Of a DNA stretch of 64,000 nt, positions 8,948 through 17,420 are shown one piece after another (position 1 is the first letter of the stretch; every line of letters starts with the position of its first letter). Source of the DNA: Paenibacillus athensensis. Lineage in GTDB: Bacteria > Bacillota > Bacilli > Paenibacillales > NBRC-103111. The translations under genes were made by a program, and so were the position numbers. The notes beneath the pieces were generated by a model that saw only the letters and a list, made by a program, of their open reading frames with translations, had not been told where the DNA came from and did no database searches. Location: positions 124,001 through 188,000 of the forward strand of contig NZ_MYFO02000007.1 of NCBI RefSeq assembly GCF_004514475.2. The letters run 5' to 3'.

Positions 8948-8977
8948 ATCGTACCACCCGCGGCAACGCTGTGTCAA
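8948..8977 (-). promoter_or_regulatory. Promoter of the bmrCD leader
   Basis: TTGACA (8977-8972) and TACGAT (8953-8948) on the minus strand, spaced by 18 bases, make a strong SigA-type promoter. Transcription would begin near 8941, giving a leader of about 300 nt before bmrC. Confidence 0.75.
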
Positions 8978-9083
8978 CGGACTTTTTGATTCATAATCAA
9001 CTGTCGGAGCACACGGACGTTCACACATGTTTCATCCTTTTCACGCATAAATTGGAATAAAACCTTTTTGGGAGGAATGGTCT

Positions 9084-9257
9084 ATGCCTGCTTGGTTGGA
9101 GCTCACCGGCTGGATCGCCGTATTCGCTGTGCTGACCGGAACTGTCATTACTTTGATTGCCCGTGGCATCAGCCGGGATTCCACGGCCTATGACTTGATT
9201 TTTGTCTGGGACGGCAACTATACGGCTGAGGAGCTGGGGCTTGCCGAGAAACCGTAA
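9084..9257 (+). CDS. Small single-pass membrane protein (57 residues)
   Basis: ATG at 9084 follows GGGAGGAA with a spacing of about 7 bases. The protein starts MPAWLELTGWIAVFAVLTGT and has one transmembrane segment (about residues 8-27), followed by a short soluble tail ending AEELGLAEKP. Nothing identifies its function. It is divergent from the bmrCD leader and convergent with the YesM-type kinase. The strong ribosome binding site and the membrane-tail layout make it a credible gene despite its size. Confidence 0.6.
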   Translation: MPAWLELTGWIAVFAVLTGTVITLIARGISRDSTAYDLIFVWDGNYTAEELGLAEKP

Positions 9258-9288
9258 CAGTGAGCCGCTTCGCCGCAACGAAATCCGC

Positions 9289-9331
9289 AAAAGCCAACCA
9301 GGCCTGACGCGTCGTAGCGGCAAGCCTGGTT
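9289..9331 (-). terminator. Probable terminator of the sugar-transport operon
   Basis: AACCAGGC and GCCTGGTT (9296-9331) form an 8-bp stem with a long loop. On the minus strand the stem is followed by GGCTTTTG. It lies 20 bases beyond the stop of the kinase gene. The T-run is short. Confidence 0.45.
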
Positions 9332-9351
9332 GATGTGTAGAAGCGATACAC

Positions 9352-11085
9352 TTACTTCCGATAAGGCCTCACCGGAATCACAATGCGCACAACGGTCCCT
9401 TCATTTAATCGGCTGTGGATGGTTACGCCGTACTCCTCGCCGTAATGCAAACGCACGCGCTCGTCTACGTTGAAGATGCCGTAGCCTTCCTTCGCTTCGC
9501 CGCTTTGCGCCGACAGCTCCCGAACCTTCTCCTCGCTCATGCCAAGACCATTGTCGCTGATTTCAAACACGATGGTTTCCTGCTCACGGTAGACGGACAA
9601 GCCGATTTCCAGATGCTCCGCGCTCCAGGCATGCTCCAGGCTGTTCTCTACAAATGGCTGCAGCACAAGCTTGATCGTTTCGCAATCCAGCAGCGACTCG
9701 TCAACCTCCAATTGAAGCTGGAAGCGGTCGCCGTATTTGATTTTCTGAATGCCGGCATACGCCTGCACCTGCTCCAGCTCATCGGCCACGGAAATCACGA
9801 AGCTGCCCTTGTTCAGCGTGAGACGGTAAAACTTGGCCAGCCCGCGAATCATACGGGTCAAGTCCTCGGTCCGCCCCAACTGGGCCATCCGACCAATCGA
9901 CGATAATGTATTATAGAGGAAATGCGGATTGATCTGGGCCTGGAGCGTTTGCAGCTCGGCTTCTTTTTTCTGCAGACGGTTGACGTACACCTCTTGAAAC
10001 AGCTGTTCAATCGTTTGGGCCATGTCATTGAAGGCTTGGGATATCAGCGTAAATTCGTCGTTGCCGCGATATGTGATGCGCTTATGGAAATCGCCGTTCT
10101 GGAAGGAACGCAGCGAGGTCGTCAGCTTGAGAATGCGCTTGGAATAATAATTCGAGATCAGCAGCGAGACGAGCGCAATGACCAGACTGCTCAGCAGGCT
10201 GATCCACAAGGTCAGCTTGCGCAGCTTGCCCGCGCCTTCGTTCAGCGAAGCCTTGGGCAGCAGCGTCACGAGCGAAGCGTTCATCAGCGGCACCTCGGAG
10301 CGGATGACCAAATATTTGCCGTCGTCAAAAACCGGCCCGTTCTCCTCCGCCGTCTCGGCAGCCGCGCTGCGGTACAGCAGCCGCTGGCGCTCGTCGAAGA
10401 TCAGAATCGAGCTTTCCTTGCCAAGCTTGGTGTAGTCGACGCTCTGGAAGACATCCTTGAGCTTGACGGTCAGCTGCAGCAGTCCGGTCGGATGCATGCT
10501 CTCGTAATCGATCATCGTATGGAATAACGAAATGTTGCCGTATTCGCGGTCCATATCGACCTGCTGCCAGATCAAGGGCTGCTGATTGTCGGTAATTTCC
10601 TTGTACCACGGCTGGCCGCTGACCCGGCTGGCGTATTTCAGTCCATAGCCGCGCCCCAGTTGCAGAGGATCGCCAATGTGCGTGAAATACACCTCGGGAA
10701 ACGTCGGACGGTCGAGATACAGCGTCATCAGCACCGGGCTTTGCGAGAGCAGCGAGGCATTGACGAGCTTGGGGATGATCGACTGCCGGGTGATACCCAA
10801 TTGATCGACATCGGAAAACGCCCCGGAAAGAAAATCGGCGACGGTCTTGTCGGCATATACCGACTCCATGCCGCGCAGCACATCGCGAATGCGGTAATCG
10901 ATATTGTTTTCCATCTGCTGCATGGCATATTCCACATTTTTGACAGTGCGCGCTTGCAGGGCGTCCAGCGAATAATGGTACGAGAACAAGCCCAATAGCG
11001 CTATCGGAATCAGCACCAGCAGTAGATGGGAAGCAAACAGCTTGAAGCCAAGCGGAATGAACAGCCGGGAAGGCTGAATTTTCAT
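9352..11085 (-). CDS. YesM-type sensor histidine kinase
   Basis: This is a 577-residue membrane kinase, with ATG at 11085 and GAGAGGAA upstream. TM1 is at about residues 13-35. A large extracellular sensor region (about 36-275) carries aromatic motifs typical of dCache-like domains. TM2 is near 280-300 (ISLLSSLVIALVSLLIS), then a HAMP domain to about 360. The His_kinase motif QINPHFLYNTLSSIG places the phosphoacceptor His at 388. The HATPase domain has the N-box PFVENSLEHAW and the G-box ISDNGLGMSEE. The gene is last in the operon, 12 bases after the response regulator. YesM-YesN pairs next to LplABC-type transporters normally sense the transported saccharide outside the cell. Confidence 0.9.
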   Translation of the reverse strand: MKIQPSRLFIPLGFKLFASHLLLVLIPIALLGLFSYHYSLDALQARTVKNVEYAMQQMENNIDYRIRDVLRGMESVYADKTVADFLSGAFSDVDQLGITRQSIIPKLVNASLLSQSPVLMTLYLDRPTFPEVYFTHIGDPLQLGRGYGLKYASRVSGQPWYKEITDNQQPLIWQQVDMDREYGNISLFHTMIDYESMHPTGLLQLTVKLKDVFQSVDYTKLGKESSILIFDERQRLLYRSAAAETAEENGPVFDDGKYLVIRSEVPLMNASLVTLLPKASLNEGAGKLRKLTLWISLLSSLVIALVSLLISNYYSKRILKLTTSLRSFQNGDFHKRITYRGNDEFTLISQAFNDMAQTIEQLFQEVYVNRLQKKEAELQTLQAQINPHFLYNTLSSIGRMAQLGRTEDLTRMIRGLAKFYRLTLNKGSFVISVADELEQVQAYAGIQKIKYGDRFQLQLEVDESLLDCETIKLVLQPFVENSLEHAWSAEHLEIGLSVYREQETIVFEISDNGLGMSEEKVRELSAQSGEAKEGYGIFNVDERVRLHYGEEYGVTIHSRLNEGTVVRIVIPVRPYRK

Positions 11086-11097
11086 CGTGGTTCCTCT

Positions 11098-12663
11098 CTA
11101 GCCGCGGAATTCACCCGGGGTGAATCCGGAATAGTTTTTGAACTGCTTGCTGAAATAAGCAATGCTGCGGTAGCCGAGCTGGTCGGCGACCTCGTAAATT
11201 TTGAGCTTGGGATTTTTGAGCAGCACCTTGGCTTTTTCCAGCCTTTTGGTAATCATCGTTTCTGTGAAGCCATTGCCGTAATATTCCTTGAAAAGCACGC
11301 CCAAGTGGTTGGTCGAATAACCAAAATGGTTGGCCAGCTCCTTGAGCGTAATGTCCGAAGCCATATGCTCCTCCATATAGGCGTCGATCTGCTCGAACAG
11401 CCCCTGATTGCGGTTGCGTCGCTTGTTCAGCAACAGCTCGGACACATGGAACAGCTGGTAACGCAGCCAGCGGTGCAGCTCCTCCACCGTTTCGAAGCGG
11501 TAAATAACATCCAGACCGACGATCTCCCAACCGATCAGGCTGGTCAAGCTTTCATGAATCGACTGGAGGTAGTTGTCGAGCCGGGTAATGACATGGACTG
11601 CAAAGTGGTAAATGGAGATGGTGTTCCTGAGCCCGCGGAACAGCTGGAACAGCTCCTTGAGACAATCGTCGATGCGGATCAGCTCGTAGCTCGACATCGC
11701 AGCGAACATCTCGTCGAGTACGTCGGTCAAATCGTTGGATTCGCGGGCGACATCCTCTTTCGCCCTGTAGGCCTCGCGCGTATACACCTTGCCCTTGCCG
11801 TCAAACAGCTTGTAATTGAGCAGCTCGCGCGCTTCGCGGAACGACTCGGACAGCAGGTCCATCCCGTCGACAAAGCCGCCCAAAGCGATCGTCAGCGAAA
11901 TGGCCGCTTGCTCCTTGAGGCTGCGGATCAGCTCCTGCAGCGCTTGCGGCGCCTTAGCCTCATCCAAATGGGTAATAAAGCCGATCTGGTTCGGCGCGAC
12001 CTTGCAGGCAAAACCCCAGGCATGCGCCATATACCCCTCATAGACCTTGCCCAGCAAGCTGCGCGGCTCGGTCTCGGGGTCTCCTCCGCCGGCCTGCACC
12101 TTCCACAGCAGCTCGTCCACCTCGATCAGCCCCGCCGCCCAGCGCCGGGAAGCCAGCGTTTCATCCTCGAACAGCGCGGCCAGCCGTTTCGGATCGTAAT
12201 GGCCCTCCAGCAAATCGGAGACGACGTTGCTTTGATACCATTGGAACGACTCCTCCAGCCAAAGCTCCTTTTTCTGCTTCTCTTTCTCCTGCTCGATTTG
12301 CACCACCGTTTTGCGCAGCGTGGCAATCAGCTCGTCGTCATCGACCGGCTTGAGCACATAATCAACCGCCATCAGCGAAATCGCCTGCTTCGCTAACGTA
12401 AAGTCATCGTACCCGCTTATAAAAATGACCTTCAGGTCCGGACTGCCCCGCCGGCACGACTTGGCCAGCTCAATGCCGGAGATGACTGGCATCTTGACAT
12501 CGGTAATAAGCAGATCAACCTCGTGCTTTTCGATAAACTCCAAAGCCGCCGCAGGGCGATTCGACGCCAGCAGCACCTCGATCCCCAGCTCCTGCCACGG
12601 GATGCACAGCTTCAGACCCTCCAGATCAATGCTTTCATCATCAACCAGTACGCAGCTTACCAT
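11098..12663 (-). CDS. YesN-type response regulator with AraC-type DNA-binding domain
   Basis: This is a 521-residue protein from ATG at 12663 (MVSCVLVDDESIDLEGLKLC). The ORF extending to 12816 is rejected because it runs through a terminator. The receiver domain has the acidic pair DD near residue 10, phosphoacceptor D55 in LLITDVKMP, Ser/Thr at FISGYDD and Lys at VLKPVDDDEL. A long middle region (about 130-410) has no clear motif. The C-terminus carries two helix-turn-helix units of the AraC type (FGYSTNHLGVLFKEYYG and VADQLGYRSIAYFSKQFK, then GFTPGEFRG). It likely activates the lpl-type operon in which it lies, with the kinase at 9352 as partner. Confidence 0.9.
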   Translation of the reverse strand: MVSCVLVDDESIDLEGLKLCIPWQELGIEVLLASNRPAAALEFIEKHEVDLLITDVKMPVISGIELAKSCRRGSPDLKVIFISGYDDFTLAKQAISLMAVDYVLKPVDDDELIATLRKTVVQIEQEKEKQKKELWLEESFQWYQSNVVSDLLEGHYDPKRLAALFEDETLASRRWAAGLIEVDELLWKVQAGGGDPETEPRSLLGKVYEGYMAHAWGFACKVAPNQIGFITHLDEAKAPQALQELIRSLKEQAAISLTIALGGFVDGMDLLSESFREARELLNYKLFDGKGKVYTREAYRAKEDVARESNDLTDVLDEMFAAMSSYELIRIDDCLKELFQLFRGLRNTISIYHFAVHVITRLDNYLQSIHESLTSLIGWEIVGLDVIYRFETVEELHRWLRYQLFHVSELLLNKRRNRNQGLFEQIDAYMEEHMASDITLKELANHFGYSTNHLGVLFKEYYGNGFTETMITKRLEKAKVLLKNPKLKIYEVADQLGYRSIAYFSKQFKNYSGFTPGEFRG

Positions 12664-12698
12664 CGTATCACACGCTTTCTGAAAATCTGGTCTACCCG

Positions 12699-12742
12699 GA
12701 AAAAGTGAAGGAGGAAGCCGCCCTTGCGAGCCGCTTCCCCCT
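12699..12742 (-). terminator. Partial terminator between binding-protein and regulator genes
   Basis: On the minus strand AGGGGGAAGC and GCTTCCTCCTT form a stem around a 13-base loop, followed by CACTTTTT. It sits between the solute-binding-protein stop and the regulator start and would reduce transcription of the two regulatory genes relative to the binding protein. Confidence 0.5.
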
Positions 12743-12748
12743 GCCTTT

Positions 12749-14458
12749 TTATTGACCGCTGAGTTTCTTGAGGTTGTCTTGCCATACTTTCGATTTGAAC
12801 TCCAGCACTTTGTCATAGCCCATAGCTTGAGCTTCTTTGCTGGTTTGCGCGATAATCGATTTCACTTCATCGTCGGATTTGGCGAAGATCATTTTCGGCA
12901 GGCTGTTTTTATATTGATCTTTCAGACGTTGCATGATAATGCCCAGATCGGATTTCGGATCCGGATCCATGTTGGAGAACTCCGTCGTGTTGAGCGACGT
13001 TTTGAACGATACGGTCGATTGCGATACCGTCGTCCAGTCTTGCGCCGCCTCAGGCAGCGCTTGCTCGCGTTTGCCTTTAGTTCCGTCGATGTAGGACGTG
13101 TTGCCGGCCCACAGGAACTCACCGATGTGCTGCTCGTCGTATTTCTTAGGATCGCGGTTGATGTAAGCGTCGTTCGGAACCGGAACGCCGTCTTCGAGCT
13201 TATCCCAGTACAGGCCTTGAGGACCGAAGAAGTACAGGTTTTGCGCTTCAGGCGTAACCAGCCAGTTATAGTAAGCGAAGATAGCTTCAGGATCTTTAGC
13301 GTTGGTCGTGATTACGTTAACGTTCCAGCCCAGCGTAGAGTATCCACCTGGGAATACTTTGTTTTTGTCTACGCCTTCAGCGTGGAACGGCCATACCGTG
13401 ATGTAGCCGTCTTCCGGATCGGCATTGCGCAGGTTATTGTGCGCTGTACGGCCCAGACCTTCGGTTACGGAATCGTAAGCGGCGAATACGGCGATTTTGC
13501 CTTTGTTGAGCTTCTCGCCGATTTGATCGCGAGTTTGCGTGAACATATCTTTGGAGGTCAGACCTTCGCGGTACAGCTTGCTGACATAAGTCACTGCGCC
13601 TTGGAAAGCAGGATCTTCGTAGATCGACGTCATTTTGTCGCCGTTTGGTACGCCGAATTGCAAGCCGGCTCCCGGAGAAATAAAGGAAGAAGTACGATTG
13701 TCGCCAAAGCCGCTGTACACCATGCCTACCATTTGCAGGTCGGCGCCATCGCGCATTTCGCCGGAATCGAACGGTACAACGTCCGGATATTTCTCTTTGA
13801 CCATTTTCAGGTACGCTTCGAGATCGTCAAACGTTTCAAGCTTCGGCGAACCGAGCGCTTTATAGATTTTTTTCTCGACGATGTAGGCTGCGTTGCCGTT
13901 ACCTTTGTCGCCGCTAATAAACCAGTTTGGAAGCTGATACAGCTTGCCGTCGGCGCTGCGCAGCATGTTGATGTTTTTCTCGCCTACGGCTTTGACGAAC
14001 TCCGGATATTTCTCCAGGTACGGGTCCAAAGCGACAAGCTTGCCAGCTTGCTGCAGGCGCTCTACGTCTTTGCCGCGGTCCAGAACGATAACGTCTGGAA
14101 GCTCGCCGGAGACGATCATGGCGTTCAGCTTGTTCGCTGCGGCGCCGTTGGCTTGAACAGGGTTGATGTTGATTTTCAGGTTCTCTTGAACCCATTTCGT
14201 ATGCGGCTGGTCGCCCCATTTGAGCGCTGTGAACCAGTCGTAGTTGACGTATTGGCTAAATGTAACCGGCTTAACCTTGTCTTTCGGAGTGCCTGTGGAA
14301 GCTTGCGGTGCTGCCGATGCTTCTGTAGTAGCCGTTGGAGCAGGCGAAGCGCTGGACGTATCCGTGCTATTGCCGGAGCTGCATGCGCTTAAAGTAAGTG
14401 TCATGGTGACGGCTACAAGCGTGAGCACGGAGAGATTTTTTCTCATTTTCAACTTCAT
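12749..14458 (-). CDS. Extracellular sugar-binding lipoprotein, LplA/YtcQ family
   Basis: This is a 569-residue protein with ATG at 14458 and AGGGGGA 8 bases upstream. The signal sequence ends in the lipobox LSAC with Cys at residue 26, followed by a Ser/Thr/Ala/Pro-rich linker (about 27-60). The mature part is a family 1 type solute-binding protein, with FSQYVNYDWFTALKWGDQ near the start and conserved motifs such as DVIVLDRGKD and YNWLVTPEAQNLYFFGPQG. It would capture an oligosaccharide for the permeases encoded just upstream. No ATPase gene is in the operon; in Gram-positives this transporter type commonly uses a shared MsmX-like ATPase, so that is the expected energiser. Confidence 0.9.
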   Translation of the reverse strand: MKLKMRKNLSVLTLVAVTMTLTLSACSSGNSTDTSSASPAPTATTEASAAPQASTGTPKDKVKPVTFSQYVNYDWFTALKWGDQPHTKWVQENLKININPVQANGAAANKLNAMIVSGELPDVIVLDRGKDVERLQQAGKLVALDPYLEKYPEFVKAVGEKNINMLRSADGKLYQLPNWFISGDKGNGNAAYIVEKKIYKALGSPKLETFDDLEAYLKMVKEKYPDVVPFDSGEMRDGADLQMVGMVYSGFGDNRTSSFISPGAGLQFGVPNGDKMTSIYEDPAFQGAVTYVSKLYREGLTSKDMFTQTRDQIGEKLNKGKIAVFAAYDSVTEGLGRTAHNNLRNADPEDGYITVWPFHAEGVDKNKVFPGGYSTLGWNVNVITTNAKDPEAIFAYYNWLVTPEAQNLYFFGPQGLYWDKLEDGVPVPNDAYINRDPKKYDEQHIGEFLWAGNTSYIDGTKGKREQALPEAAQDWTTVSQSTVSFKTSLNTTEFSNMDPDPKSDLGIIMQRLKDQYKNSLPKMIFAKSDDEVKSIIAQTSKEAQAMGYDKVLEFKSKVWQDNLKKLSGQ

Positions 14459-14541
14459 GGATGGATCCCCCTATAAAAATTTATGTTTGAAGCGGCGCAG
14501 GCTGGTACCGAGCCCCCCGCCAGAAACCGATGGAACAACTG

Positions 14542-15435
14542 CTATTCCTTCAAAGAACCTACCATAACGCCCTTGACAAAATATTTCTGGATGAACGGAT
14601 ACACCAGCAGAATCGGCAGCGAAGCTACCATCATCGTCGCCATTTGCAGCGACTTGACCGAGGTCGTTTGCTGGATCAGCGTTTGCGCATAGCTGTTCAG
14701 GTTCGAGACGAGCTGCGACGTCACGCTTTGGTTGATGACCTGCACGAGCAGGGTTTGCAGCGGCAGCAGCTTCTCGTTGACGAGGAACACGGCCGGGATG
14801 AACCAGTCGTTCCAGATCGTCACTGCGGTGAACAGGCTTAGCGTAGCCAGAACCGGCTTCGACATCGGCAATACAATTCTGAAATAAACACCGAAGTTGG
14901 AGCAGCCGTCAATCTTGGCCGATTCCTCCAGCCCCTGCGGAATTTCCATAAAGAAGGTGCGGAAGATGATCATGTTAAACACGTTGATCAGACCGTGAAT
15001 CACCAGAAACGTAAACGTGTTGTACAGGTGCATCGAGTGAATCAGGATGAAGTACGGAATCAGACCGCCGCTGAAATACATCGTGATGACGCAGACGATC
15101 ATGTAGAATTTTTTGAACACAATGCCTCTCTTCGACAAGCCGTAAGCGAACATCGCCGTGAAGAAGATGGAGAGGAACGTACCCAATACCGTTCGGGCTA
15201 CTGTGATTAAAAACGCGTTGGTAATGTTATGTTCCTTGAACACGACCTTGTAGTTGTCGAGCGTGAAATCGCGTGGCCAGATCGTCACGCCGCCCAGCGC
15301 AGTGTCGGAGCCGGTGTTCAGGGAAATCACCAGGGAGTTCCAAAACGGATAAAAGGTGATGATCACCAGCACGCACAGCAGCGCGTAAATAATGGTCATA
15401 AAAAACTTGTCGCTGGCACTCAGCTTCATATACAT
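14542..15435 (-). CDS. Carbohydrate ABC transporter permease, LplC/YtcP type
   Basis: This is a 297-residue protein with start at 15435 (MYMKLSASDKFFMTIIYALL) and AGCGGTGA upstream. Six hydrophobic segments are visible. The EAA loop reads EESAKIDGCSNFGVYFRIVL near residue 180, which contacts the ATPase. The C-terminal FIQKYFVKGVMVGSLKE is diagnostic of the MalG-like CUT1 permeases. It pairs with the permease encoded 25 bases upstream. Confidence 0.92.
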   Translation of the reverse strand: MYMKLSASDKFFMTIIYALLCVLVIITFYPFWNSLVISLNTGSDTALGGVTIWPRDFTLDNYKVVFKEHNITNAFLITVARTVLGTFLSIFFTAMFAYGLSKRGIVFKKFYMIVCVITMYFSGGLIPYFILIHSMHLYNTFTFLVIHGLINVFNMIIFRTFFMEIPQGLEESAKIDGCSNFGVYFRIVLPMSKPVLATLSLFTAVTIWNDWFIPAVFLVNEKLLPLQTLLVQVINQSVTSQLVSNLNSYAQTLIQQTTSVKSLQMATMMVASLPILLVYPFIQKYFVKGVMVGSLKE

Positions 15436-15460
15436 TCACCGCTTTTCTGTAGCATGTTGA

Positions 15461-16438
15461 TTACCATAAGCTTGTTTTGCCCAATCGGCGGGCGATCGTG
15501 TTCGCTCCGACAAGCAGCAGAATGCTGATGAGCGATTTGAACAATCCGGCAGCCGTCGCATACGAGAACCGCTGGTTCATAATCCCTTCCTGATACACGT
15601 AAGTGTCGATGACCTGTGCGACCGGCATCACCACGCCGTTGTTCAGGTTCTTGGTCAGGAGGAGCACATCGTCAAAGCCGGCGTTCAGCAGGTTGCCGAT
15701 GTTCATAATCAGGAAAATGATGATGACCGGCGCAATGCTCGGAATCGTAATAAGGAACACCTGCTTGAATTTGCTGGCTCCGTCGAGCGATGCCGCTTCA
15801 TACAAGGCGGGATCGACGCCGGCGATAGCGGCCAGATATACAATCGAGCCAAAGCCGATTTCCTTCCACACGTTGGTCGATACGAGAATGCCCCAGAAGT
15901 AATTCGTTTCCGATAAGAAGTTGATCGGCTCGGAGACCAGGTGCAGCTTCATCAGCAGGGCGTTCACGCCGCCGCCGTCCGCTGCCAGCATCGAGAATAC
16001 CAGACCGGATACAACCACCCAGGAGAAAAAGTGCGGGATGTACGTAATCGTTTGTACCACCCGTTTGAATACCATCTGCCGAACCTCGTTCAGCATGAGC
16101 GCCAGAATGATCGGCGCCGGGAACCCGACCACCAGCTTCAGCAAGCTGATCACCAGCGTGTTCCGCATAATGCCCCAGAACTCGGGGGATTCGAAAAACA
16201 TCTCAAAGTGCTTGAAGCCTACCCAGGGACTTGCCCAAAAGCCTTGGAACAAATCGTAATCCTGAAACGAAACCAGCACGCCCCACATCGGGATGTAGCT
16301 GAAGATCAAGATAAACAGCATGGAGGGGATGATCATGATTTGAAAATCCCATTGGCTGATGAATCTCCGCCAGATCGATGGGTTACGTTTCGCCTTCGTG
16401 TCACGATACAAGATTTGTGCTGCTTCTTCCGTTTTCAT
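15461..16438 (-). CDS. Carbohydrate ABC transporter permease, LplB/YtcO type
   Basis: The start is taken at ATG 16438 (MKTEEAAQILYRDTKAKRNP), five bases after GGTGA. ATG 16444 lies directly on that ribosome binding site, and the longer ORF to 16531 adds an implausible tail. The product is 325 residues. It has six membrane segments beginning FQIMIIPSMLFILIFSYIPM and the EAA loop YEAASLDGASKFKQVFLITI, as in LplB-type CUT1 permeases. It is the first gene of the five-gene operon that continues with LplC, LplA, YesN and YesM homologues. Confidence 0.9.
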   Translation of the reverse strand: MKTEEAAQILYRDTKAKRNPSIWRRFISQWDFQIMIIPSMLFILIFSYIPMWGVLVSFQDYDLFQGFWASPWVGFKHFEMFFESPEFWGIMRNTLVISLLKLVVGFPAPIILALMLNEVRQMVFKRVVQTITYIPHFFSWVVVSGLVFSMLAADGGGVNALLMKLHLVSEPINFLSETNYFWGILVSTNVWKEIGFGSIVYLAAIAGVDPALYEAASLDGASKFKQVFLITIPSIAPVIIIFLIMNIGNLLNAGFDDVLLLTKNLNNGVVMPVAQVIDTYVYQEGIMNQRFSYATAAGLFKSLISILLLVGANTIARRLGKTSLW

Positions 16439-16813
16439 GTTCATCACCACTTCGTCTCTTTGTATTCTTATCATAAAAGGATTCGCCGAAAGAAAGTAGA
16501 CAATAAAACAACGATTACTATTACTTATCAAAGATTCGAAAAAATAAAATGGAAGCGCATTCCTAAATTAGAAGGGAAAAGGGCTGCAACTCATGAAAAA
16601 CAAATAATAAACAGCGTTAATTTCCCTAAAAAAGTGCAATATGCGCAATATTTTAATATGACTTGCACGAAATCAAAGGAAAATGCCAGAAACATTTCGG
16701 CGTGAGGGGTTGTTGAAAGGGGTGGTGAAGGGGTGGTGGGTGAATCGTTACGAAGATTGTTGGGGCCTTGGCAGGTGAATCGGCGGGGCGATGGTTTGGC
16801 GAGAAGCCAAGTT
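16439..16813. other. AT-rich leader/promoter region of the sugar operon
   Basis: No gene is seen here. The region is much richer in A+T than its neighbours and carries several -10-like hexamers on the minus strand (TATGAT near 16470, TAAAAT near 16655), none with a convincing -35. At 16706-16745 the plus strand is a G-rich run with repeated GGGGTGGTG. It separates the operon start from the 16814 gene. Confidence 0.5.
16550..16563. promoter_or_regulatory. Possible catabolite-responsive element
   Basis: TGGAAGCGCATTCC resembles the CcpA cre consensus TGWAANCGNTNWCA with three mismatches. It lies 112 bases upstream of the first permease gene. Carbon-catabolite control would suit a sugar operon, but the match is imperfect. 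Confidence 0.3.
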
Positions 16814-17269
16814 TTATTTTTTGCGAAAATTATTTTGGCTGTCATCTACGGATTGTTGTAGCTTGCCCATCGACACTTTGACTGCGGCACGCAAGTAAAA
16901 AATATCAATATATCCATCCTTCATGCCAACTGCCATGCACTGGTCTGCAACTTGTTTAACGGCATCCGTTTCAAGGGAGCTGTCTATATCCGAATCGGAA
17001 TCAACATACACCTCGATTGTGACATCGGTCCTTTGACTTCCAAAGTAATCGGTAAGGCTCATCTCTCTATCATGTAAAGACGTATCCGGAAAAGACAAGC
17101 CGAAATTACCGACAAGACATTTCACCCAAACCGGAGTTTGAAAAACAGTTCGGGCGAGCTCTGTCGCCTCCTCCCTGCTCGCCATGTGACCTCCAAGAAT
17201 CTTCTCCACTACAAGTACCTTCTTCAGTTCTGCTCTGGTCAATGTCAATGTCAATGTCTCCTGTCCCAT
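16814..17269 (-). CDS. Hypothetical protein, 151 residues
   Basis: ATG at 17269 has only a weak ribosome binding site. The N-terminus holds three LT dipeptides encoded by a GACATT hexamer repeat (17241-17260). The rest is an alpha/beta protein with an acidic middle (VYVDSDSDIDSSLETDAV). No family is recognised. The start codon directly abuts a pair of direct repeats that look like an IS end (17271-17316), so the original 5' region may have been replaced. Confidence 0.55.
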   Translation of the reverse strand: MGQETLTLTLTRAELKKVLVVEKILGGHMASREEATELARTVFQTPVWVKCLVGNFGLSFPDTSLHDREMSLTDYFGSQRTDVTIEVYVDSDSDIDSSLETDAVKQVADQCMAVGMKDGYIDIFYLRAAVKVSMGKLQQSVDDSQNNFRKK

Positions 17270-17270
17270 A

Positions 17271-17316
17271 GTGACATTTTCTCGGAATAGTTATAGGGTG
17301 ACATTATCACGGAACA
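17271..17316. repeat. Paired direct repeats resembling an IS21-family terminus
   Basis: GTGACATTTTCTCGGAATA (17271-17289) and GTGACATTATCACGGAACA (17298-17316) match at 16 of 19 positions. Closely spaced terminal repeats of this GTGACATT-type are a feature of IS21-like element ends. No transposase or second end is present, so at most it is a relic. Assignment to IS21 is from memory of the family pattern. Confidence 0.35.
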
Positions 17317-17339
17317 ACAATAGTAGTAGACATGTACTG

Positions 17340-17368
17340 TTGACAGCGTTCAAAACAAGAATTATAAT
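17340..17368 (+). promoter_or_regulatory. Consensus SigA promoter of the pirin gene
   Basis: TTGACA (17340-17345) and TATAAT (17363-17368) are both perfect hexamers with a 17-base spacer. Transcription would start near 17375, giving a leader of about 45 nt. Confidence 0.88.
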
Positions 17369-17370
17369 TA

Positions 17371-17383
17371 ACTTATAAAAAGT
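17371..17383. promoter_or_regulatory. Possible operator at the pirin transcription start
   Basis: ACTTATAAAAAGT is an inverted repeat (ACTT, five-base centre, AAGT) that covers the predicted +1 site. The position would suit a MarR/HxlR-type repressor that holds a consensus promoter shut. Short palindromes also arise by chance in AT-rich DNA. Confidence 0.3.
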
Positions 17384-17420
17384 AAGTAAATGAAAATATT
17401 AAAGCGAAGGGGTGTCAGAT

